Part shown: piece by piece, positions 50,102-60,678 of the stretch
Layout of the letters: the number at the start of each line of letters is the position of its first letter
How positions within the stretch are numbered: the stretch's first letter is position 1
From: Enoplolaimus lenunculus
Taxonomy: Eukaryota; Nematoda; Enoplea; Enoplida; Thoracostomopsidae
DNA length: 64,000 nucleotides
Reading direction: 5' to 3'
Assembly (NCBI GenBank): GCA_030248215.1
Contig: JASANG010003955.1
Coordinates: 168,014 to 232,013 of the forward strand
Program-made: the position numbers and the translations under genes
Notes under the pieces: generated by a model
Seen by the model: only the letters and a program-made list of their open reading frames with translations
The model's database searches: none
What the model was told of the DNA's origin: nothing

Positions 50102-50528
50102 CTAAGTACAGCTATGAAACTGTACCTTGCCTCCAGCTAGGATGTGTATTTCGATGCTACTCCAAATGGAGTAGGCGGACCATTTATTACATCGGCGCGT
50201 GCATTTTAACGTGGATGACCCATCATTGTTTTCATTCTTTTCCGATCGGTGATGGCAACAGGCGCACATGACAAATGCTTTTACTAAAGATATCACCGAC
50301 ATGCCCATACAAATTCCCAATTGGCGGCCGATGTTTGATATTAAAATTGTTAGTGGATTCGAGTCCGACTGTGTGATTTCCATTATTAGGAGTCTTGAGT
50401 AACCGATTGTGATCTGTTAAAAAATTTCGGGTTACTTTTACTGCTTCACGTTTCCTTATTCGTTCGTAACATAGGATTTGCAAATACTTTTCCACCTTTA
50501 CACTCAAGTCAAGGTAAAATTTGGATGG
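50102..50528 (-). CDS. DEG/ENaC channel, terminal exon with TM2 and pore (left copy)
   Basis: This is the last coding exon of an amiloride-sensitive sodium channel family (ASC) protein, a plasma-membrane cation channel subunit. On the minus strand it follows the acceptor GTTAGTGGACAG and starts PSKFYLD, matching the family's Pro-Ser turn. Then comes a helix (VEKYLQIL) and the second membrane span with ILISNIGRQLGICMGMSVI. The family pattern is LLS-IGGQLG followed by a G-X-S filter; here the filter is GMS. Two departures are visible: Gly to Arg in IGGQ, and Lys where the family usually has Glu just after the filter (SLVKAF). The two halves are in different frames. Skipping one base beside the A run at 50418-50423 (plus-strand letters) joins them in perfect register with the family. 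The alternative, an intron of 22-28 bp, seems too short. The stop is at 50102-50104, after a Cys-rich cytosolic tail. Confidence 0.87.
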
Positions 50529-51093
50529 CTGTCCACTAACATTCGCTTAACAATTTAACAAGTGTCAAAACTCAATCATTCCTGTGCGATTTGTAAATGC
50601 AATTGCGAGCAATTTTGTACTAGTTTATTAATTTTGCACCACTGAAAAGATGTTCCTGCAAATCTGTCTACAGAAACTAATGGTATATGAGCAAAAAAGC
50701 AAAATACCAAAGCATGAAATAGACATCTTTACATTTACTTTCATGCAGTTAATTTTAGGTTATTTCCGCCCGACAAAGCAATGTTTCGTTTCTTAAAGTA
50801 GCGAAGAAAATTTACGAATTGGACCAAAAAAGGTTTAAAACCTATTTAGTACGGTTACAAACTTTACATACGCAATCGTTATAATAATGAGATTGTAAGT
50901 TAAAACCACATTCGTCAACGAGCAAACCTTGCCATCAGATGCCATTAAAATATTACGTAATTATTCTACAAGTTTTCGACAATATCTTAACTCATCTGTC
51001 AATCAAGATCGGACCGATTGAGACATGCCTACATGCTTATATACGCTCTGCGTCTGACGCTTAATGAATCTACATCAGTCTAAAACGTGTTTT

Positions 51094-51186
51094 GGCCAAT
51101 GTATAGAACAGGACCGTCCCATTGGTAACGCTTGCTGTACTGTAATCCTGAAAAAACCTTCCGCCTCTAAAATTTTTACATAGGCC
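51094..51186. mobile_element. Short family T element in a channel-gene intron
   Basis: The ends are GGCCAATGTATAGAAC and TTTTACATAGGCC; flanking octamers ACGTGTTT and CTGTGTTT match at 6 of 8. Only 93 bp long. Confidence 0.65.
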
Positions 51187-51235
51187 CTGTGTTTTAAACA
51201 TAACCCAATTGACCCACAAACGAATTTAATCTTAC

Positions 51236-51566
51236 ATGAGTCTCGTTTTCATTCTTCGTCAGCATGGTACTAATTGATGGTTGATAAATGGTTTCATGAC
51301 ACAACGGATGGCACTGCGCAATGCACTCACGCACAGTTGTGGTATTTATTTTTTAAGACACATGAAACTTTGAACTTCATCGCATAAATGTCCGTTTTCG
51401 GCGTCGTACGAAACTTTTGGTCTGATGCCGAACGCTTCACATTGACATGGTTTGTAACTTGACATTCAGCTATACAGTCTGATTGGCAAGAACCTCCGTG
51501 CTGATCTGGATCGCGACAAAGATTTGATGCTCGAAAGTTAATTGTGGGCAAACGATTAATACGCTG
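51236..51566 (-). CDS. DEG/ENaC channel, extracellular Cys-rich exon (left copy)
   Basis: On the minus strand the acceptor TCAATTTCAG precedes QRINRLP, which fits the family's R-L-P segment before the first conserved Cys. It continues LCRD, then SCQSDCIAECQV (family pattern SAC-x3-C) and ends with CHPLCHETIYQPSIS (family pattern C-x-PPC-x-E-xx-Y-xxS-x-S). The donor is GTAAGA at 51235. The start and end parts are in different frames. Removing one base in the homopolymer at 51349-51354 restores one 110-codon frame and phase 0 at both ends. An alternative is an internal intron from 51440 to about 51290, which would drop about 40 residues that family members normally have. These Cys form the thumb-domain disulfides in ASICs. 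Confidence 0.85.
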
Positions 51567-53489
51567 CTGAAATTGAGCATAACGCAAGGTTCAGAATAAT
51601 TTTGAAACTGTTTTGTGCGGTGCTTTGCACAAAAGTTGCCCTTGTCGAGCCCTGGTTTAAATTATATCCTTGGTGATAAAATCGAATAATCAAGTGTCTA
51701 AATATTTAGTTTGAACAAACTATAATGCAATGTCCAGTTTCATTTGAACCGGCGTTATGAGACACTAAGATATGTACCTGACTGTAAGGCGTGATGAGAA
51801 AACTAAATTCAAATTTATGCAAATTTAAAATTTCGCCATGTTAAACTTTCGTGTTCTGGAACTGTACCGAATTATCAATCAATAAAATGCTCTAAAATCG
51901 TTTTAATAATAGAACAAAATTTCAATTCCAGAACACATGTTAAAACAATAGCCTGTTAAGGATTTAAAAAAACAGTGTAAAGTGGCGTTCCTTGAATTGA
52001 ATTTTATTTCAGTTCTTATATGGCATAGTCTATGTCAGTACTCGCTCACTACAAACATGGAGTTTAGGAATTATGTCATTGCTCAGTCTAACTGTATTGG
52101 AATTGTCAACTGTCACATAAAATGTTGTGTTATGGTATTGATATAATTTAATAAAGATGTTAAAGATTAAATTATTATAAACGTGTTTGTTATACTCTAT
52201 TGCTGTTGTTTGAGAGTTGAAAAATTATTTTGACTTAAGTTTGAACGGGATTATAATATAATCTAAAAATGGAATTTATTGTATTCGGGAAATGAATTAA
52301 TATGGTGATGAAAAGAAAAGCCCAATCAAAATGTCTATGATTTGAACTCAACATATGTGGAATTCCCGTCCTAACCGCAGCAGCGTGGAATATATTTTGT
52401 TTATATTACACTAATGGGAAATATTTTGCCTGCTTATGGATTCCAGTGATATTCAAAAAGTCGTATGTGCCTAAGATATATTTTCAAATGACTGCATACT
52501 TGAAGTAACATAACCAAATTGCCTTGTTGAGTATCAAATAATATTAGAACTTGAAATTTTAATTTCTAAATTATGACGCTGTAGTTCTGAGTGATTTTGT
52601 GTCCGAATTAAATTTTGCGTCAAGTTTTGGTATTTTAAAGTACATATGTCCCTCTGTCATCCGACTTTATATTCATTTATAGCACGCGAAGATTACACTA
52701 AAATGACTTTAATTTTATCCAAAATTACTCAGTCTCAAAAAATGCACAATAGAAGTCGTTGTTTTGCGTTTTGTACTGGGATAGTTAGATTATAGATAAA
52801 CCATTGAAATGTTAGTTTTGATAATTTCACTTGATAAAATCAATCCCAACAATAAGATATCGCGGTCCAAATTTATTTGTGAAAATATAAAACTCCCCTA
52901 TTTTACGGTTTTCCCAAAGAAAGCATATTGCTGCAAGAGCGTCCCCGCGGAGAGAGGGTGTATTAGGATGCTGTGCTCCACACATTTGGCTGGTGCATCA
53001 CAAAATGGACTCGGGTCAGACATTGTGATTAAAATTGATTTTTCAATCCATTTCGCATCTCATCGTTCAGAAATTTTCTAATACTCCCTTCAGAAAAAAA
53101 ACTCGCACTGCTTTTTAATGATATATTAGCATCAACAAACTTTGCAGAAAGTTTGTGTTGACGTTCTTTAATACCAGCTGAGGCGGTTGCCAATGTGAGA
53201 AGTTCGTGATTTTGACTAAGCCCTGTATCCTGTATCTCCTGTATAGTTCTTTTCTCGATGTATGTTTATCGCTCTGATTTAGTAAAACGCGGCCGGTAAA
53301 TGTTTACTAAAACCCCACCCAAATCCTTTATAACACCAATATCCAATATTTAATACCAGTAAATCACAGGTTATGCAATTCAACTGGCAACCCGAGCCGG
53401 AATCCTTAAAGCCGACGCCTGAATCTGGTTTAATTCAGCCACTGGCTTTACCGTTACCAATATTTTTGCCGTTTCCCAGAATCCGTGTA

Positions 53490-53632
53490 ATTCTAACCCC
53501 GTTAGAATCACACCCTGTTAAACCGTGTACTCTAACCCCGTTAGAGTTACACCAAATTTCCGACCAATCTAACCCCGTTAGATTTGGCCCAGCCGTTGTA
53601 GAGTAATAAATCTAACCCCGTTAGATTTATTA
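53490..53632. repeat. Cluster of four CTAAC-CCC-GTTAG hairpins
   Basis: Four perfect hairpins at 53490-53508, 53529-53547, 53566-53584 and 53604-53632 share the core CTAAC-CCC-GTTAG. Their outer stem bases differ but still pair: ATTCTAAC with GTTAGAAT, ACTCTAAC with GTTAGAGT, AATCTAAC with GTTAGATT, and TAATAAATCTAAC with its 13-nt complement. Mirror copies are at 63006-63148. Confidence 0.92.
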
Positions 53633-53685
53633 GACTACTTTTCCCAGGTTCTCCGATAATTCCCAAGTTTCCTTTAACACATGAC

Positions 53686-54135
53686 ACCAGTATCCGATAC
53701 TGGGTAAATTCTGCGCCTTGCGCAATGCCGATTAAATCCGCAACGCCGTAATTTCCTTCACATACTGCACGCCTCCGTGACTATCCTTAACCGAATTCAA
53801 CTAAGTCCTTACTTACCAAAGTTCCGTTCAAAGTCCAACCGTAAAACACTTCCGAAACGCAAAAGTTATAGATACACGCAAATTCGTCGCAAGAAAAGAA
53901 TACCGCCTCCTCGTACTAGCTCCAAAAACTGATAATAATTCCGGTCCTGGCTACCCATATGCATCTCGACCTCATTTGCATTTCGCCGACACCCACAATT
54001 GGGTGTCCGCTATGCGTTTGAGGTCCAGAGCCACACACCCGGTTCTCCTTCCAACACAACAACAACATTACTCGAGACACACACAATACTAAAGCACCAT
54101 ATTGGTGCTGACATAGCCTAGCTATGTCCTTAGTA
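53686..54135. repeat. Further short hairpins with 3-4 nt loops
   Basis: Perfect stems with tiny loops and unrelated sequences: CCAGTAT-CCG-ATACTGG near 53690, TGCGC-CTT-GCGCA near 53711, GACACCCA-CAAT-TGGGTGTC near 53989, AGCACCA-TAT-TGGTGCT near 54094 and ACATAGC-CTA-GCTATGT near 54112. All lie in what would be a channel-gene intron. Mirror copies are in the right arm. Confidence 0.85.
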
Positions 54136-54656
54136 GCAGATCCAGCCAACTCTGAATGCAACAATATTCAACGAGTACTACATGGCCACGCAGGGCCCAG
54201 GTAAGTTTACACTGCGGACACAGCCGCCATAACATCGATTTTACATTTTCCTACACTTTGTAGCAACGCCTAAGCCTAACTTAAGTTCTAAGAGAGACTA
54301 GGTGGAGCCAGGGACTCCCTTAAGGTGTGGTTTTGATTTAGGGTTTTATTTTAGTTTTAGTTTTTAGTTTGAAATAGGTTTAAGTGTGGCACAGCCACCT
54401 ACAGCCAACACCACAAGTGGTTACAAATGGGAGTAACAGGTCGGCGTACACCAAATACGAAAATCTTAGTTCCCTCCACTGATGTAAAAAGTTTTGCACA
54501 GTCTGAAAACAATTTGCTTTGTTATGAAAATTTTCTAAGTCTGTGTACATACTGGAGTGACAGGTTGGCGTACACTAAACTACGAAAATCTTTGTTCCAC
54601 TCCAATGATCTAAAAAATTTTGTTAAATTTGAAAAGAATTTGATTTGTTACGATAA

Positions 54657-55165
54657 TTTGCTACATCTTTTCGTCCCATTTTCCCATTTTCCGATGGCAA
54701 ATTTCAAGCTGCCCCATTTTCCCACTTTCCCAGCAAAAAATTTCACCTGTCCCATTTTTTCATTTGCCTGAAACATGCCTGTTCCATTTTCCCAGTGAAA
54801 ACATATCGCTGTCCCATTTTTCCGTTTTCCAGCAAAAATTTTCAGCTGTCCTATATGCCCGAAGCAAGCCTGTCGCATTTTCAAGCGAAAATTTGCAGGT
54901 TTCCCATTCTTTCATGTTCCCAGCAAAAACTTGCAACTGCCCCATGTGCCAGAAACAAGCCTGTTCCATTTTCCCAACGAATATATATCGCTGTCCTTTT
55001 GTCCGTTTTCGAAGTGAAAATATACCACTATCTCATTTTCCAGTAATCCCAGCTAAATTTTGCAGCTGTCCCGTTTTTCCAGTTGCCGATACAAGCCTGA
55101 CCCATTTTCCAGTTTTCCGTTTGCACTAATGCGTTACGGCCTTAAAAGTAACATTGGCCAACTCA
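54657..55165. repeat. Tandem repeat of about 91 bp with a family T end (left arm)
   Basis: Several degenerate units built from CTGTCCCATTTTCC and CCAGCAAAAATTT words. The block ends with AAAAGTAACATTGGCC, the family T terminus. It is the mirror of 61474-61981. Confidence 0.8.
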
Positions 55166-55446
55166 ACATTTTGGTTAAAATTGCGGGATTTGGACTATCA
55201 AAGACAACCGGTTCCGGGTCCAAAATTCGGTGATAACATACTTAATAGCTGGATGTAAACAATGTTCGACGGAACCGATATAAGATGATGTAAACGTTTA
55301 GCGTGTCAAAATTATATTGAACATACTAATTTGAACAGCGAGTTACACAAAGTGTTATTTAAACTTTGTTTTGGTGTTCCTGTTGTGACAATTGTCAACA
55401 GTTAGTCGCTTATATCATTTTACAAGAAAACCTGAAAGTCTCTGAC

Positions 55447-55959
55447 CTGATTTAAACTGATCCAAACGTTTGTGCCGTACCAAATTGCATGCGGATCTAT
55501 CTGCGTTGGCCCGCGGTCTTTGAACATCCAAAGCCAATACCCAAAACTTGACAATCCATAACGTTCGCGTCCGGGATCTTTTGGCTTTCGTATTATCAAG
55601 TATCGACCTGTAACTAAACTGTGAAAATATTGATTACCCAATTTTAACACGTGACACAAGTAACTTTCGGATGCAATCATCGTCCACGAACGATAATAAC
55701 TGCATATTGATTTGTTCTGACTAACGACCGGTCGGACATACAGACTGTACCGTTCAGTGATTGTTTCATTGCATGAATACGAGCAGTGTTCGAAGAATGC
55801 ATTTATAGTAGGAATTGAATTTTCGCACATGATTTCCTGAAATTTCTGATACAAGGCAAGGTGTGCTACGTTGTCGAAATTTAGTGTACAATAAATCTCA
55901 AATACTGCGTAGTTCACCGGTTGCCGCACAGCTGTACAATATGCCAAAAGTTGCGCTTT
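55447..55959 (-). CDS. DEG/ENaC channel, extracellular exon (left copy)
   Basis: A 171-codon exon on the minus strand, after CACATTTCAG and ending at ISLNQ before GTCAGA, phase 0 at both ends. Frame continuation past that donor reaches a stop six codons later. It encodes a Cys-containing extracellular segment: AFFEHCSYSCNETI resembles the ASC finger region, ESYLCHVLKLGN the family's G-x-C-x-x-F-N-x-G strand, and IWYGTNVWISLNQ the strand before the R-L-P motif. It would join directly to the exon at 51566. Assignment rests on this context and weak motif matches. The mirror copy at 60679-61191 has the same protein sequence. Confidence 0.7.
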
Positions 55960-56244
55960 CTGAAATGTGTATTGAGCAGCAACGGAGATTAATACGCAGA
56001 GAGCGTTATGCGCATCATTCTATGGCGTAGACAATATCGGTCCAGAATACCAGAGTGTTAATTTAATAGTAAAAATGAGCATGTTTTGAGCGTTGTACAG
56101 TATCTCTGTTGTGCTTTATTTTGAATTTCTTATCGGCATTGAAAGAACAAGGATCTTTTCCATTAGTTACCATAAAGTTAAACTCGAAATATGCGTATAT
56201 ATGCGAAAATGTTTCAAATAAAAAAATTTAAAACTTCACTTTAC

Positions 56245-56293
56245 CTTCAGAACTTTGTCTTGACCCCATGGCTTATCGTAAATCCGTTTATGG
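56245..56293 (-). CDS. DEG/ENaC channel, small exon (left copy, tentative)
   Basis: A 49-nt exon between acceptor TGATGTTTCAG and donor GTAAAG. One base completes a codon, then HKRIYDKPWGQDKVLK. Phase 0 exit matches the next exon. Too short to assign by itself. Confidence 0.5.
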
Positions 56294-56559
56294 CTGAAAC
56301 ATCAATAAGTAATCATTGAAACACGCTAGTATTTACAATATATGTTTCAAGCATCGAGAATGCACGCTTTTTGAAAGTTTTGCAGAATGTTCTCTGCAGG
56401 AAAGTACAGCTGGAATGAGGTAACTTGCTTATAGAATATCCTAATTAGCCGCTTCGACACCATACACAAATTGGACAGCTAAACATCTCATTTAAGTTGT
56501 TATTAAAAGTTTGATTTTTGTAATTTTTCGAAAAAATTGTATTACAAATATGTAATTAC

Positions 56560-56685
56560 CATAGCTAGTCTATAATATTGTATGATGCTAGTGACACCGT
56601 GCAATAGATTACGTGTCACTGCGATGTTTGTTCTTCTGAAATTGCTAACTAAGAGAGTAATATTTTGTAATAACCTACCATGCAT
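56560..56685 (-). CDS. DEG/ENaC channel, N-terminal exon with His-Gly motif (left copy, tentative)
   Basis: Begins at an ATG (MHGRLLQN) and runs 42 codons to the donor GTAATT. It contains RNLLHGVTSII, resembling the conserved His-Gly gating motif that precedes TM1 in ASC proteins. No exon with TM1 was found between here and 56293, so the model is incomplete; either an exon was missed or the gene is damaged. Confidence 0.5.
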
Positions 56686-56819
56686 TATAGCTAAGAACAG
56701 GCTGCTTTTTGGGGGATTGCAATGGAGCAAGTATACGCTTTAGACTTTATTTTGCTTAGGCGTATGCTTAGGAGTAGACTTAGCATAAAACCTCACCGTA
56801 TCCGATGTAAAAGAAAGAA

Positions 56820-57724
56820 CTAGGTGAAAGTGCCCCTAGAAGAAACAGATTGTGATATGTTTCGCTTGAACCAAGTAAAAGAGTTTAAACAAGGGTTAGC
56901 TAGACCATAGATCAGTACGTAATGCTTATAATATTAGCTCCATAACTTCTATGAAAATAGTTGTCATCTATATCTTTGAAGGATGTCTTTCAGTGTTAAC
57001 ACGCTTGCGTTCAGTGAAACAAGAAACATGGGCTCAACGAAATTTCAGCTGTTAAGCTATAAATTGACACTATGGGTTTTCAAGGCGTTCTAAAGTACAA
57101 CTCTAAACATGCCAGTCAGTTGCTTTTCAGTTATGTCAATTGAGCGCCAGCAGAACATGTTCTTTGAAATATTTAGCAACGTTGAACTGTATTTTCTAGA
57201 TGAATAGCTTAAATATGTCACGGCACAGACACAATTTGGAAAAGTTTTTCGACTTCACATCATTTAATTGTCATGGTAAAGATAGCTAAAATAGTCGAGC
57301 ACGTATGCGTGACATTTTTTATTCGATAATCAATAGACGAATTTGTAATCTTGCAATATTGAAATATGTACAATCAAGTTTTAGAAACATAATATTTTAA
57401 AACTCAAAAAATATCCTCTTCCAACGAAGAATGCTAGATTAGATCACTTATGAACTAAACATTGTAGACCCAACAAACGCTAAAATTAAGCTGATAGGTG
57501 ATGTCCGCTGGGCCCATATGTTTCTTGTTTCACTACGCAAGCGGTTAACACTGAAAGACATCCTTCAAAGATATAGATGAGAACTATTTTCATAGAAGTT
57601 ATGGAGCTAATACTATAAGCATTACCTACTGATCTACGGTCTAACTAACCCTTGTTTAAACTCTTTTACATGCTTCAAGCGAAACATATCACAATCTGTC
57701 CCTTCTAGGGGCACTTTTACCTAG
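56820..57724. mobile_element. Foldback element with terminal repeats of about 215 bp (left arm)
   Basis: The left end CTAGGTGAAAGTGCCCCTAG and the right end GGGGCACTTTTACCTAG belong to inverted repeats of about 215 bp with only scattered differences. About 475 bp of non-coding loop lies between them. No clear target duplication. The superfamily is not identified. Confidence 0.85.
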
Positions 57725-57867
57725 TTAAGTACGGTTTTGTACGGCAATAGTGGCAAAGTACAAAATCGTCAACTGAAGATGTACGAAAATGTGTTGAAAA
57801 CTATGATTTTCATAGTTGACGAAAATAATATAAAGAGTGCCTTATACAAAAGTATGCAAATCTTGGG

Positions 57868-58150
57868 GTTCAGCATGGTACAAATTGCACTCGGCAAGCG
57901 TTGCGTTTTGACCGACCCCCTGCTTTAGAAGGGGGGCAACGCTGTAAACCTGAAATTTTAATATAAAATGGCATTTCTTCTATAAACAGCCACCCCACGT
58001 GATTTCCCTTGATGACACTTATGTATCCGGCATGAAAAACGGCTCCGCTTATAATTTAATTTAGGGCATTGCATTGACAGCAACTCCCTGAAAACAGGAT
58101 CAGCCAAAACCAAATCCGATGGAAATGAGATTTCTACCATGTAAGAAAAC
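57868..58150. mobile_element. TIR element at palindrome core, left side
   Basis: Contains GCATGGTACAAATTGCAC, C-rich and G-rich tracts and AATTTAATTTAGGGCATTGC. It mirrors 58458-58770 and is related to 19238-19512. Identity between the two sides is visibly lower here than in the outer arms. Confidence 0.6.
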
Positions 58151-58491
58151 GTGATTATTGACACACTATTGTATGAGTAACTTTGCATTGTTTTTAAATT
58201 TTCATTACGCATATAACTACAGCTAGATTTTACTTCATTCTTTTTTCGTTTCCCTTATCTGTTATGTCATAGCTACGACCCAATTCAGGCACACCACCAT
58301 ACGGTATCCAGCGTGTAAAAAGATAGTAAAAATAAAAACGGAAACGGGCAGTGATCAAAATAACGGAAACGAAAAACAGACATTGAAGTAAAAGTTTTAA
58401 CTGTTTTAGTTTTCTGCTAACACAATTTAGACATGCAAATATGATACAATAGTGTGCAATCCTCAGGGTTCTGCATGGTACAAAACGTACC
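58124..58491. other. Palindrome spacer
   Basis: About 370 bp between the arms with no mirror match that I can follow. Its middle is homologous to 48590-48840. It lies between the two divergent channel copies, where a shared 5' regulatory region would be expected, but no promoter motif is convincing. Confidence 0.7.
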
Positions 58492-58770
58492 ATCGGATGT
58501 TGCGTTTTTGGCTGATCCTGTTATTTACAGGGAGTTGCTGTCACATGCAATGCCCCTAAATTAAATTATAAGCGGAGCCATTTTTCATGCCGGATACATA
58601 CAGTGTCATCAAGGGAAATCACGTGGGGTCGGCTGTTATTAGAAGAAATGCCATTTTATATCTAAAATTTCAGGTTTACACGCGTTGCCCCCCTTCTAAA
58701 GCAGGGGGTCGGTCAAAACGCAACGCTTGCCGAGTGCAATTTGTACCATGCTGAACCCCAAGATTTGCAT
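58458..58770. mobile_element. TIR element at palindrome core, right side
   Basis: The ends are TGCAATCCTCAGGGTTCTGC and GCTGAACCCCAAGATTTGCA, an imperfect inverted pair. The interior matches 19238-19512 in order. Confidence 0.6.
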
Positions 58771-58901
58771 ACTTTTGTATAAGGCACTCTTTATATTATT
58801 TTCGTCAACTATGAAAATCATAGTTTTCAACACATTTTCGTACATCTTCACGTTGACCGATTTTGTACTTTGCCACTATTGCCGTACAAAACCGTACTTA
58901 A

Positions 58902-59816
58902 CTAGGTAAAAGTGCCCCTAGAAGGGACAGATTGTGATATGTTTCGCTTGAAGCATGTAAAAGAGTTTAAACAAGGGTTAGTTAGACCGTAGATCAGTAG
59001 GTAATGCTTATAGTATTAGCTCCATAACTTCTATGAAAATAGTTCTCATCTATATCTTTGAAGGATGTCTTTCAGTGTTAACACGCTTGCGTTCAGTGAA
59101 ACAAGAAACATATGGGCCCAGCGGACATCACCTATCAGCTTAATTTTAGCGTTTGTTGGGTCTTACAATGTTTAGTTCATAAGTGATCTAATCTAGCATT
59201 CTTCGTTGGAAGAGGATATTTTTTGAGTTTTAAAATATTATGTTTCTAAAACTTGATTAGTACATATTTCAATATTGCAAGATTACAAATTGCGTCTATT
59301 GATTATCGAATAAAAAATGTCACGCATACGTGCTCGACTATTTTAGCTATCTTTACCATGACAATTTGATGATGTGAAGTCGAAAAACTTTTCCAAATTG
59401 TGTTCTGTGCCGTGACATATTTAAGCTATTCATCTAGAAAATACAGTTCAACGTTGCTAAATATTTCAAAGAACATGTTCTGCTGGCGCTCAATTGACAT
59501 AACTTTTGAAAAGCAACTGACTGGCATGTTTAGAGTTGTACTTTAGAACGCCTTGAAAACCCATAGTGTCAATTTATAGCTTAACAGCTGAAATTTCGTT
59601 GAGCCCATGTTTCTTGTTTCACTGAACGCAAGCGTGTTAACACTGAAAGACATCCTTCAAAGATATAGATGACAACTATTTTCATAGAAGTTATGGAGCT
59701 AATATTATAAGCATTACGTACTGATCTATGGTCTAGCTAACCCTTGTTTAAACTCTTTTACTTGGTTCAAGCGAAACATATCACAATCTGTTCCTTCTAG
59801 GGGCACTTTCACCTAG
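58902..59816. mobile_element. Foldback element (right arm)
   Basis: Mirror copy of 56820-57724, with small indels and substitutions (915 against 905 bp). Confidence 0.85.
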
Positions 59817-59952
59817 TTTCTTTCTTTTACATGGGATACGGTGAGGTTTTATGCTAAGTCTACTCCTAAGCATACGCCTAAGCAAAATACAAGTCTAAAG
59901 CGTATACTTGCTCCATTGCAATCCCCCAAAAAGCAGCCTGTTCTTAGCTATA

Positions 59953-60078
59953 ATGCATGGTAGGTTATTACAAAATATTACTCTCTTAGTTAGCAATTTC
60001 AGAAGAACAAACATCGCAGTGACACGTAATCTATTGCACGGTGTCACTAGCATCATACAATATTATAGACTAGCTATG
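59953..60078 (+). CDS. DEG/ENaC channel, N-terminal exon (right copy, tentative)
   Basis: Mirror of 56560-56685, same 42 codons starting MHGRLLQN with the HG motif. The ATG is the first in frame after TTCTTAGCTATA. The two copies start about 3.3 kb apart, head to head. Confidence 0.5.
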
Positions 60079-60344
60079 GTAATTACATATTTGTAATACA
60101 ATTTTTTCGAAAAATTACAAAAATCAAACTTTTAATAACAACTTAAATGAGATGTTTAGCTGTCCAATTTGTGTATGGTGTCGAAGCGGCTAATTAGGAT
60201 ATTCTATAAGCAAGTTACCTCATTCCAGCTGTACTTTCCTGCAGAGAACATTCTGCAAAACTTTCAAAAAGCGTGCATTCTCGATGCTTGAAACATATAT
60301 TGTAAATACTAGCGTGTTTCAATGATTACTTATTGATGTTTCAG

Positions 60345-60393
60345 CCATAAACGGATTTACGATAAGCCATGGGGTCAAGACAAAGTTCTGAAG
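60345..60393 (+). CDS. DEG/ENaC channel, small exon (right copy, tentative)
   Basis: Mirror of 56245-56293. Acceptor TGATGTTTCAG, donor GTAAAG, phase 0 exit. Confidence 0.5.
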
Positions 60394-60678
60394 GTAAAGT
60401 GAAGTTTTAAATTTTTTTATTTGAAACATTTTCGCATATATACGCATATTTCGAGTTTAACTTTATGGTAACTAATGGAAAAGATCCTTGTTCTTTCAAT
60501 GCCGATAAGAAATTCAAAATAAAGCACAACAGAGATACTGTACAACGCTCAAAACATGCTCATTTTTACTATTAAATTAACACTCTGGTATTCTGGACCG
60601 ATATTGTCTACGCCATAGAATGATGCGCATAACGCTCTCTGCGTATTAATCTCCGTTGCTGCTCAATACACATTTCAG

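Larger units (their letters stand above)
52638..58123. repeat. Left arm of giant inverted repeat (at least 5.5 kb)
   Basis: Position x on this arm mirrors 116638 minus x from 52638 to at least 56730, without net indels. The offset falls to 116626 near 57719 and 116621 near 58011, so small indels build up toward the centre. Only scattered substitutions separate the outer arms (for example TATCCAAAATT against TATCCGAAATT). The arm continues to the window's mirror limit, so its real outer end is unknown and could include the channel exons at 50-51.6 kb. Confidence 0.96.

Noticed and set aside
50400..50460. A 22-28 bp intron joining the two halves of the last channel exon
   Set aside because: Much shorter than any other intron in the window. 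A one-base shift explains the alignment better.
53373..53606. Pro-rich frame of 77 codons present in both arms
   Set aside because: It runs across the hairpin cluster and differs between arms at the disrupted hairpin. It is better explained as intron sequence.
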